Below are positions 36,702-46,883 of a stretch of 64,000 nt of DNA, one piece after another. Below the pieces are notes generated by a model. It ran no database searches. It saw nothing but the letters and a program-made list of their open reading frames with translations, and had not been told where the DNA came from. Location: positions 512,792 to 576,791 of the forward strand of contig QJPP01002912.1 in NCBI GenBank assembly GCA_003996215.1, given 5' to 3'. Each line of letters begins with the position of its first letter. The stretch's first letter is position 1. The DNA is from Jaltomata sinuosa (taxonomy: Eukaryota > Streptophyta > Magnoliopsida > Solanales > Solanaceae). Position numbers and translations under genes: made by a program.

Positions 36702-37318
36702 TGGGGTGGGCATGGTATGATATGGTGCGGTATTTGAAATTTCGGTTTGGTAGTTTTTATATTCGGTTTTAAAAATACAATATCATTACCATATCAAATT
36801 AGTTCGGTATGGTTCGGTATTTAAAAGTTCGGTTTCAGTATCTTGCGGTATGGTAAACGGTAACCATAGTTTGTTTAACTTCGACTAATATATACTTGTA
36901 CAATAGAGAATTATAACTTCGACTTTTCAAAAATTGTCTCAATTATATCATATCAACACATTACACATGTTGAAATATATATTCAAAAGAAGGTATAAGC
37001 AACTCCCTTTATTAATCAATTACACAACAAAATATTTCAGTCAAGATTAAGTAGTTAAAGTTTCAATGTCTAAATATTTAGTTTTATACTAATATTAGGT
37101 TGTATATTTGTTAGTATTTTAATAATATATAAATTATTTATGCAATTATATACTTCGATATGGTATTCGGTATTTTGGTATATTATTTATAAATACCAAA
37201 TACCAAAAAAAAAATGCATACCATACACCATATCAAATACCATAATATTCAAATCACGATATCAAAAATTTTAGTTCGGTATGATATTTCGGTATATACC
37301 ATACCATGCCCACCCCTA
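36702..37318. mobile_element. hAT-like MITE, 617 bp
   Basis: The terminal inverted repeats are TGGGGTGGGCATGGTATG and CATACCATGCCCACCCCTA. The flanks are CTCACCAG (36694-36701) and CTCACCAC (37319-37326), 7 of 8 bases identical. The subterminal regions are filled with TTCGGTATGG/CCATACC motifs. It shares the (T)AGGGGTG-G-GCA terminus with the MITE at 32790 but has different internal motifs. Confidence 0.85.
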
Positions 37319-37326
37319 CTCACCAC

Positions 37327-40052
37327 TGTTTCTGCTAGTTAGAAATCATTCGTTTGTTCATCAACCATTTCAACTAACTGATTCAATCATTTTTCCAATA
37401 TTATATATTTTTCAATATCAATTTTTCACCTTTTCTACCATATCTTATGTAATGGGGGTTTAATTTTATGGTCAAAGATCAGAACAATTGAAATTACACT
37501 TCAGCTGACCTTCACACGAAACATCACATTTTGTTATTATGTAGATAAAATATACATAACTATAGCAAATACCATCAAGCGATTAATACGTAATTAGCTT
37601 ATCTTCCCAGTTTTAGTATATTTACGTTTTGCAACTTGTGATATATACTTGCAATGTAGCTTCTAATTGGTATTGAGTTTTGGATGTTTCCTTAAATTTT
37701 AAAATACTCAAAACGTCCTTTATGTTGGGCCCGTGTCACCCCTAGTTGAACATATAAGAGAGGTGCCACCTCATATAAAAATAATATTTCTTTTATAATA
37801 ATTAAAAAAGAAAGAAAAAAGAAAAAAGTATTTTCAATGAAATAATGGAGACATCATGTGCATAAACGGTAGAATATGAAGAAAGGAGCATTCATTAATT
37901 ATTACTAGTGAATTTGATCGTGCTTTGCGCTGATATTTTATGAAGTTATTTGTATATTTATAAAAAAAATATATATATATTTAATCAAGACAGAAGAAAA
38001 GCTATGAAGTTGCGTTCTCATATATAAAACTAATGTCTAACAATATCATACTAAAAATAATTTAGGCAAGTAGAACACTGGAAAAAAAACACAAAATTTG
38101 TTAGCATTATTTTTTGTATCAACATATATTAAAATTTTGAAAAAATTTCAATTGCTTATCGTATAATATTAAATGTATACCATTTATACATCTAAAAATA
38201 TATATAATGTGATTAGCTAGAAGAGATTTTTTGAGTCCGAAATATAAAATTTCATAAAAAAATGTAGACTTAAAAAAAAAGATATAAGTAAAGTAAATCA
38301 CAGAGCATTAGAAGTCAAAAACTCCAAGTCCTAATTCATTGCCAACATTTAATGTACTTAATTAATTTTTGTTCTCATTTAATAGTTAATTCTAATTTTA
38401 AAAAAATCACCTGTAAAAAATATTTGGATATCATTTTTACTGTTCTATTAATATTTTGTATTAATTTCTTATTATTATTCAAAATGTTTATTAATGAAAT
38501 TTTTTATTTTTTATTAATTTTAGAACTCCATGAAATGTTTTAAGATATTTTAGAATCTTTTGATAAACTTACCCTTATTATAGTAGATATATAGTGAACG
38601 TATCTATACTTCGTGCGGTTATATTAAATAAAATAAACTAAGTAGATAAAGTCGATATAATATTAATTAGGAAATTAAAATGTATTTCATATACATCTCT
38701 TTCCTTTTTAATAGAGCGTTTTAATCGATTTTTTTTTATTAGCAATTGATATTGTAATATACCTAAACGAATTCTTTTTTGAAAAGATTAATAAGAGCTT
38801 CTGAAAAATAAAAATAGTATATGTAAATTTATCATAACTTCAATATTAGATTATTTTTTTCCAGATGATTATGTCAAGAGGAGACTTTAAGTTATAAAAC
38901 AAAAAATCAAAAAAAATTGCATTGACATTAAAATTATTTGTGATATCTTAAAAGTTGAGAGAATAATTTTTTTTAAAAGTGATAACTCTCTCTATTTCAA
39001 AATCCTCCAATCTAATTAAATGATTGAAGTTCCTTATGTCATAATAAATCTCTATAAGCATATTGAATTCCGAAAATCATGTTGGTCATAAAAATTTTAA
39101 AAATGCTAGAATTCAATTTAAAGTTGAATTTCAAAATTTGAAAAACATTCACTTCAACAAATCACTCAAAAAAATATAAAAACAGTTTTAATTTATATTC
39201 ATAGCCAAACACAACTCTAATATTCAAATACCATTATTTTTTACTTTGAAAATAAATATTACTTTTTAAAAATTTCATAATTTTCATGGCTAAACGGATA
39301 ATATTATGACCCTGCAATGTCTATAATCTATATACTAAGTTAATGTATTTCTTCATACTCCACTGTAATTTTTTTCTCGGTTGATTTATGAAGCAGAGAT
39401 TTTTTTCTCCATTTTGTATGAATTAAGTGCGGGTTAGGCTCATTGGGTCGTCAAAGTTTGGAAAACTGCAAATTTGCTCTTCTCGGTGATTAATTTTCTG
39501 CTAAGTTTAAATAATAAGGCTACTTTAATAGAAAAAATAAATAAAAATTAAAAATTGATAGTAGCAAAATGTAGTACTTGTGCCACTCATAAAAGTGACA
39601 ACAAACAATCTTCAATTAGGAATGATTAAATATTTTCATCACATGAAATGAAGATTCAATGAAAAAATGAAACGTTTGTTTTTTCTTCTTCTATCAAATG
39701 ATAATATAAAAGCCTTTCCTTGCTAGAAGATAAAAAGACAAGAATTAATATATATTAATTATTTAACTTAATTAGAGATTGAAGTAGTTATTGATACATG
39801 AATAAATAGTAAAATTCATAAAAAATAGGAGAAGATATAGCTTTTTTTTTCTTCCTAAATAATACTTTACTCAATTTTATATTATAGAGATAAAAAATTT
39901 AATTCACTATTTAAAATTAATCAAAAAAGAAAAAGAGAAGGTACGTAACTAAATAGAAAATGAAATGTTGAAAAATAATTTTTTTGTGTATTGTGTTTAG
40001 ATATAAAAAATTTAATGAAACTAAACAAAAAAAATCACTTGACATATATATG
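37327..40052. other. AT-rich intergenic DNA, nothing recognised
   Basis: Very AT-rich. I see no coding region, RNA gene or clear element ends, apart from the ACTAGTGAATTTG phrase near 37906. Confidence 0.5.
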
Positions 40053-40061
40053 TTTCTTTTC

Positions 40062-40550
40062 GGGAAAATGACTCAAAACACACCTAAACTATGACCGAAA
40101 TTATTGTAATAAACTCTAACTTTGTAAGGGTCCTATGACCCCCCTGGACTATTTTATAGTGTAATATTGAGGGTATTATCATCTTAGTTGGATCACTAAA
40201 TCACTTAAACTAAAGTGAATGCTTACACACGCTATCAAAAAGAGGGGTCGATTATCATTAATGTAAATTTATCTTCCATTAACCCTAGGATTTTACTAAA
40301 ACTCTAACTTTATCTTCAGAATTATTGATCAAATAACACAAATCATTCAAATTTCTTGTGATTTTTACTTTCAATCTACTGTTTTGAAGTTGTTGCTTAT
40401 ACGTGTGTTCTCTTGCACGTCCAGCTATGCTGATAATACCCTCAATATTACACTATAAAATAGTCCAGGAGGGTCATAGGACTCCCACAAAGTTGGAGTG
40501 TGTAACATCAATTTCGACCATAGTTTAGGTGTGTTCTGAATCATTTTCCC
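40062..40550. mobile_element. Mutator-like MITE, 489 bp, perfect 9-bp TSD
   Basis: TTTCTTTTC flanks both sides (40053-40061 and 40551-40559). The ends are GGGAAAATGA...TCATTTTCCC. The inverted repeats run about 120 bp each with ~90% identity by eye, including CACACCTAAACTATG and the ACTATTTTATAGTGTAATA core. Long TIRs and a 9-bp TSD are the Mutator-like hallmark. The short centre has no coding capacity. Confidence 0.92.
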
Positions 40551-40718
40551 TTTCTTTTCATATAAATTAAATTGAAGACGTAAATTGTTTTTTTCTTATT
40601 GAAAGATAATTTATAGATACGTAGAGTATTTTGATCAATTAAAACTTTATTAGAAAGATAATGATATATTGATTATCATTTCTGACGATTTTAACATCCT
40701 AATTCACAATTTTTTCAA

Positions 40719-41120
40719 GGAATACCATTAAAAGACGACATAACAATATCTTCATAATTCAAATATTGCAATTACATATATCAATCAATCTGCAAAAAAC
40801 ACAAACACAAAATTAATAAAATAAAAAAGAGAGAAAGATCAGAATCGAATACACTAAACACAATCAATATTCATATTTTCTATAATACAAGTCAAAAATT
40901 TTAAAAAAAAATCAAATACAATTTAATATGCTCCAAGAAATACCATTAAATACGACATAACAATATCTTCATAATTCAAATATTGCAACTACACATATCA
41001 ATCAACCTGAAAAAAATACAAAATCAAAATCAATGAAATCAAAAAATAGAGAAAGATCAGAATCTAATACACTAAACACAATCAATATCTATATTTTCTA
41101 CAATACAAGTCAAAAAATAT
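40719..41120. repeat. Two tandem ~215-bp units
   Basis: Units start near GGAATACCATTAAA (about 40720) and GAAATACCATTAAA (about 40936). Both run through ATCTTCATAATTCAAATATTG, AGAAAGATCAGAATC and ACACTAAACACAATC. Confidence 0.8.
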
Positions 41121-41572
41121 ATTAAAAAATATAATTTAACAATACATAGTTTTAACTATGATCACAAAATAAAAAAATTGATATTACAACTTTCAGCATT
41201 TTCAAAACTTAAAAATATTGATCTATATATTGATAAATTATGCAACTCAAAAAGATTAGACTTGAGCTTTATACAGAGAAAAAGGATGAGCATGAGTTGA
41301 AAAATTAATCCACTATTATTATCATATTTAATGATCATAATAGATAATATTGATTAACCTCAATTAAGATTAATAAAAATTGTCTTTCAATGCAAAAAAT
41401 GGACATTGAAGAAAGAGGGATATGGGTCTATGCACATTCATTGATTTTTGATAGTTGAAAAGGCTAAATAATTATAGTGGTGTAGTAACCAAAAAAAAAA
41501 ATTATTTAAGAAAATAATATAAAACTGGCCATATTAATAGCATTGACAAATAAAAGAAATTAAATGGTTATA

Positions 41573-41576
<4 letters not shown>
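41085..41576. repeat. Direct copy of the interior of the Micron-like element
   Basis: Matches 41898-42410 closely (for example AATACATAGTTTTAACTAT and ATTGATCTATATATTGATA). It breaks off at the (TA)n tract at 41577. No gene. Confidence 0.8.

Positions 41577-41610
<34 letters not shown>
41577..41610. repeat. (TA)n microsatellite
   Basis: TA tract bordering the GC-richer island on its left. Confidence 0.95.
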
Positions 41611-41611
<1 letters not shown>

Positions 41612-41809
41612 TGGTTAGCGGTCCAGGCAGCTCTCTTTCAAGTCCTCATCAATCGAGTAGAAAAAGAAAGCCAAAGCCGTTCAGTGGTGAATCGGTGGAT
41701 CAGAGATGCCTTCCGTCGATCGGCCCACCATATATGACAATGAACTTTGTCCAACACTCAGGATAGAGCAACGCTTAACTTGCAGTTCATGACACAATGG
41801 AGCATCTTG
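41611..41809. other. GC-richer 199-bp island between two TA tracts
   Basis: A compact block of near-balanced base composition in very AT-rich surroundings. One plus frame is open for ~50 codons and includes a basic SSRKRKPKP stretch. TGGATCAGAG at 41696-41705 is one base short of the tRNA-iMet PBS core. It could be a captured fragment of a pararetrovirus or retroelement leader. I do not recognise it for certain. Confidence 0.5.
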
Positions 41810-41827
41810 TATATATATATATATATA
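41810..41827. repeat. (TA)n microsatellite
   Basis: Short TA tract separating the island from the left end of the Micron-like element. Confidence 0.9.
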
Positions 41828-42668
41828 AAGCAGACTTTTCAAGTCGCTGACGTGGCACTCTCTAAGGCCTCAATTCTTATTTATTTTTTTTGTGATTTTT
41901 CAATATCTATATTTTCTACAATACAAGTCAAAAACTATATAAAAAAACACAATTCAACAATACATAGTTTTAACTATTATCAACAAAATAAAAAAAAAGT
42001 GATATTACAACTTTCAGCATTTTCAAAACTCAAAAAAATTGATCTATATATTGATAAATTATGCAACTCAAAAAGATTAAACTTGAGCTTTATAGAGAGA
42101 AAAAAGATGAGCATATGAGTTGAAAAATTAATCCACTATTATTATCATATTTAATGATCATAATGGACAATATTGATTGACCTCAATTAAGATTAATAAA
42201 AATTATCTTTCAATGTGAAAAACGGACATTGAAGGAAGAGGGATATGGGTCTATGCATATTCATTTGATTTTGATAGTTGAAAAGGCTAAATAATTATAA
42301 TGATGTAGTAACAAAAAAAAAATTATTTAAGAAAATAATATAAATCTGGCCATATTAATAGCATTGACAAATAAAAGAAATTAAATGATTATATTTAATA
42401 TTTAAGGTAAAATTTTATGTCTTTTAAAATTACTTTCAAAATTAGAAAAAGGTCAAAAAAAGAAAAAAAAAATCTATTTAAGGAAACGATATAAATCTGG
42501 CTATATTAATAGCATTGATGATGAAAGGAATTAAATGACTATATTTAATATTTAAGGTAAAATTTTATGTGTTTTAAAATTAGAAAAAATATTATAAAAC
42601 CCACAAAAAGGATAAATAAGAATTGAGACCTTAGAGAGTGCCACGTCAGTGAGTTGAAAAGTCTGCTT

Positions 42669-42669
<1 letters not shown>
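41827..42669. mobile_element. Micron-like MITE between TA microsatellites
   Basis: The left end AAAGCAGACTTTTCAAGTCG...(41827-41885) is inverted at 42612-42669 as ...GAGTTGAAAAGTCTGCTTT. This gives ~58-bp terminal inverted repeats differing at only a few positions. Both sides are (TA)n tracts, as described for rice Micron elements, which target TA microsatellites. Its interior contains a ~146-bp tandem duplication (about 42335-42430 versus 42475-42580, sharing GCATTGA and TTAATATTTAAGG). No coding capacity. Confidence 0.75.
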
Positions 42670-42673
<4 letters not shown>

Positions 42674-42736
<63 letters not shown>

Positions 42737-42743
42737 ATATATA
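42674..42743. repeat. (TA)n microsatellite with two phase breaks
   Basis: Three TA blocks separated by ATTATAT interruptions. Confidence 0.95.
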
Positions 42744-43667
42744 GATTCTACACTCTCCCTCCATAGAAATAGTCAATAGATATCTTTTACCACTCCCATT
42801 CCAAAATAATTATTATGTTTTATTTTTTAAAAATAAAATCATATAATTATTGATCAATACTTTAAGGTATATTTTATCATCATATTGATATGAGATAAAT
42901 TGCAAATTATAGTACTTTTTGTATAGTTTATAAATATTAAAATTATATTTTTAAAATATTAAATTAATTTAGTTCGATTTAATTTTAAAATTAGTGAAAT
43001 TGACTTTCGAAAAATATAACATGACAATTAAAAAGAAACGAGGGGCCTTTTGTCTTCCTTCTTCACTCTACATGGTGGAGATAATAGGTTAAACTAATAC
43101 TAGATTATTTATAAACACTTTTAAGTATAAAATTATGTTTTATAATATAATTTTAAAATATATAAATTTTATCTTTAAATAACATATCATTAATGTTTAA
43201 ATTTTTAATTCAAAAATCAGATGGTGAAAATTTCCTCCAACTTTTATGTTGAAATCCAAACCTCCCCACCCCCACTACTTTACACTATATATTTTCCTTG
43301 CTCCTATATCATCAAGATTGACTATTGAGAGATATTTTTTTCTTCTTCAATATAAATAGATAATTTTTTTTAATGATTTTATTGCAAAATCTGAATTTAT
43401 TTACAAGCAATTCTTAATTTAATTTTAAGTGTACTAAGTATCATCTCTTTTATTTTTAATTCTATATAAAGGATTTTGTGGTTTGATTGAAGCAAATAAA
43501 TAAAATCAATTATTTCTAATTTATTTTATGATTAAAAAAATTTCATTCTTCAATGTCGTTAATTGATATGTTTGAATTGATTAGTGTTTGTATAATTTTC
43601 AACACCATAAATAGCATATGATTAGCTATATAACCCAGTCAAATAACTTAATTAAAACAAGTTATCA
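42744..43667. other. AT-rich intergenic DNA, nothing recognised
   Basis: No coding region or element ends seen. Confidence 0.5.

Positions 43668-43738
<71 letters not shown>
43668..43738. repeat. (TA)n microsatellite at the pararetrovirus boundary
   Basis: ~35 TA dinucleotides ending about 95 bp before the first viral start codon. TA repeats are a known landing site for endogenous florendoviruses and some other pararetroviruses. Confidence 0.95.
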
Positions 43739-43832
43739 CTAAAGATGCATAAGGTTGATAATTAGAGGAATCATGGTATATATGAGATGGATGCGAAAGT
43801 AGTAGATATAGATATGGAACTTCATAGATATT

Positions 43833-44600
43833 ATGGATCTCGGAGGAATGAGTACTAAAAGTACTAGACTCGAGGAGGTAGATATACCTCAAAACCTTGA
43901 TTTGTTAAACAAATGGACGATTCCTAAAGTTCCTATTAAAACCATTTATGATTATGGTTGGTTTGATAAACTATCTACTAAGCAGTTGATTAAAACAACT
44001 GAACAATCTTTAGCATTAAATTCTTCTGAACAAACTATTCGTTTATTAAATAAACGAGATATTGATCTTTATAAAAATCAGTATAATTATCTGCATATTG
44101 GCATGGTTCAAATTGCTTTTAAACCACTTACCCTTAAAGGGTTACCAGAGACTTTCCTAGCCGCTCTCAGAGATGCTAGAAATTTAAATTTCAGACAGTC
44201 TCTTATGGGTTCGATTGAATCAACTGTGGCCTATGGTCCAGTTTATTTCAATACGCAGCCTAATTTGCAGTTATCTTTATCTGATATCAATATTCTTGAT
44301 GCCTTAACGTTAAATGTTAAAACGCATGGTTATAACTATGTGCCAGGTTCAGAACTTATAAGTTTGTCTTATAGAATTTATTTCAAGTTATTATCAACCT
44401 TGAATCCAAGATGCAAGTTATACGATACTTCCGATCAAACTATTTTGATGGAAATAAATTTTGCAAGATCTAAGGTCACCACCAGGAGACCGATTAAGTG
44501 GGAGAAAACTAATTTCCCGACAACTTGGACTCTTGATTCGGTTATATCCCCAAATCAGTTAACGGATACGGTCACATATTTTGCAAAATCCCAACGGTAG
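43833..44600 (+). pseudogene. Pararetroviral movement protein domain (5' part of ORF1)
   Basis: 255 codons from the first ATG after upstream stops in this frame. The central part reads as a 30K-superfamily movement protein: hydrophobic strands IGMVQIAFKPLTL, the LPETF turn, ARNLNFRQSLMGSIES, then YVPGSELISLSYRIYFKLL. Such proteins open plasmodesmata for cell-to-cell spread. In florendoviruses it is the N-terminal domain of one large polyprotein. Here the frame ends at 44598-44600 in what should be the linker to the coat protein. The coding continuation lies one base out of phase from about 44578, consistent with a one-base gain (or two-base loss) near 44577. This copy therefore yields at most a free movement-protein domain. 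Confidence 0.85.
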
Positions 44601-44943
44601 GGTTTGCATCCAGTTTACAGAAGGCAGCTATGCTCATCACAGGCAGTCACTGTCAAACAATAGGCTTATGCCTCCGGTAAGTTCTATTTATAATAGACGA
44701 TCGTTAAGTCACAGATTTGTGCCTGATATTCAGCATATCTCTCCCATTGAACCATCTTATGGTCCAACTCGAAATCGCGCTGCTTCGCTTCACACTATTG
44801 AATCTGATTATAATCCAGAGGTAGAAAAGGTTAAAATTAACCCCCGAACCAATATTGTTCAGGCTAATGATATTCATGACGACAGTTCTGATAAGGACTT
44901 TTCGACTCCTTCCGAAATGGAGTTTGACGTAAATAAGTCTTAA
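44601..44943 (+). pseudogene. ORF1 linker segment displaced into another frame
   Basis: In the frame starting at 44581 (LQNPNGRVCIQ...) the sequence stays open to a TAA at 44941-44943. It is rich in serine, arginine, asparagine and acidic residues, as expected of the disordered linker between movement and coat domains. It is out of phase with the domains on both sides, so it is bracketed by two frame changes (near 44577 and 44940). The stop overlaps the next in-frame ATG as TAATG. A natural separate small ORF is the alternative, but the single-polyprotein layout of the family makes decay more likely. Confidence 0.65.
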
Positions 44944-46883
44944 TGATTCCACACCAAATTGATTTTAGCCCAGGATCCCTGGCAAGAAAACATATTCAAA
45001 AGGAATTTTTTGATAAAAGGTGGAATAAGTTTAAAACTTTGTTTTTCGATTCTTATAGCAAAGAAGACATGAATAATATCTCTCAAGAGTTCTATGAAAC
45101 TTGTGCATTACATAATCAAATTATGCACTTTGTTCCTTGGTTTATAACCACTTATTTGCCTTTATATGTCAATGTTATTGTAAGGACTTATCGCAACTCT
45201 AATGGGAAGTTAATAACATCCATTTATCCTCCACAGTCTTCTTTTGTTTTACCTTATAATACAGGTATAACCTTCAACACTTTTCAAAAATTCGTTGATG
45301 AAGATATCGCTTCATTAAGTATTTCAGAGATTAATAAGCTCATTGCTCAAAATAATTATTTGGGTTTATATGTCAAAGTTTTGGGAGAACATATTGTCTC
45401 TCTAGATAAAAAACTTGATGAAATGACTATTTTGATAAAAGGTATAAAAGCTGATATAGCTAAGACTAATATAGCTTCAACTAGTAAAACAGCAGTAGTC
45501 TCTACCTTTATTCAAAGGCCTCCTGAGATTCAGGATTTTAAGATTAAATCTGTAACTGATTTAGAAGAACTTCTTGATAAAAAAATTTCAGATTTAAATA
45601 TAAAGCCTATTGATTTATCGCAAGATTTTGCTGAAAAAATTGAAAGGACTGGTGATTATAAAAACCAGGTTTTCGCAGAGGTTAATAAGCTCAAAGGTTA
45701 CCCCCGAAAGAATAGTAGCTATGCTACTAAACCAGCAATGAACACGTTCTACTACCCTCGTCCTACCCCTCAAGATGTCTTGATAGAGGAACGAGATTGG
45801 AATCAGACTAATACGTCTTACAGCGGTTTTGAGATTTACGAATGGAACCTCGATGGATTATCAGATAGGCAGTTAACTATTCTTGTTCATAGGATGCTTA
45901 TGTATTCAACCATATGCAAAAGCGTCAAAAATAGTGACAGGAATATCTGCAAAATGATTGTAGCAGGTTTTACAGGTCAGCTCAGAGGATGGTGGGATAA
46001 CTACCTAAACATAGAGGAGAAAGCCTCTATCATTAACGCCGTTGCCGAAAATGAAGGAATCGATAACCTAGGCATGGCTCTCACTGCCAACAGAGAAGAT
46101 GCAGTGTATACCTTGGTTATGACCATTATAGAACACTTTAATGGTAGATTTACCTCTCAGCATGAAACGATTCGTACCCTCCTTAATGGATTCAAGTGTC
46201 CCACTTTGACCAAATGGAGGTGGTACAAAGATAAGTTTCTCAGTCGGGTTATGGAATTACCCGAAAATAAGAATGAATATTGGAAAGCTAAGTTTATAGA
46301 CGGCCTCCCTTCTTTATTCGCAGAAAGGGTTAGAAAAACCCTAAGAGGCAGCCATAGTGAAATTCCTTATAAGGATCACACCCACGACAGATTAATAGGA
46401 GTATGCACTCAAGAAGGGTTAAACCTATGCAACGAGCTCCTTATGTCACGACAGCTTAAAATGAATAAACACAAAGAAAAATCTCAGCTTGGAGACTTTT
46501 GTACACAATTCGGTTTACCTGAACCAGGTAGCAAAAAGGAGTATTACCGATCCCCCAGAACTGAAGGTTCTAACAGGAGACGAAGATCTAAACGAAGATC
46601 TAAAGAAGAAAGAGACGCTAGAAAAAGCTCTCGTAAATCTAATAGATTCACCAAAGATCGGTCAGGAAGAGACCTTTCTAAAATCAAATGTTACAAATGT
46701 GGTAAGCGAGGACATATTGCCCCAAATTGCAAGTTGAATAAACTCAAAGCCTTAGAACTCGATGCAGAACTACATGATAAGGTTTATAATTTATTATACA
46801 CCTCCGGTTCTGATGATGATTATGAATCATATTCAGAAGCAGAATCAGATATTGATCTCATTGACTTGTCTGATAATGAATAA
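44943..46883 (+). pseudogene. Pararetroviral coat protein domain with CCHC knuckle (ORF1 middle part)
   Basis: 646 codons from the ATG at 44943. The N-terminal half begins SPGSLARKHIQKEFFDKRW and is helical. The capsid core is marked by ICKMIVAGFTGQLRGWWDNY and a downstream W-rich stretch. Then come a basic block (NRRRRSKRRSK, about 46580-46610), a zinc knuckle CYKCGKRGHIAPNC at 46689-46730 and an acidic tail (SGSDDDYESYSEAESD). The basic-knuckle-acid order is the usual caulimovirid coat organisation for RNA binding and particle assembly. The frame is the same as that of MP and of PR-RT. The TAA at 46881-46883 is followed by an open in-frame continuation, so this end is probably a nonsense mutation. 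Without the earlier frame change the start would not be at this ATG. Confidence 0.85.

Noticed and set aside
43665..43892. 75-codon minus-strand frame rich in Ile-Tyr
   Set aside because: Translation of the (TA)n microsatellite.
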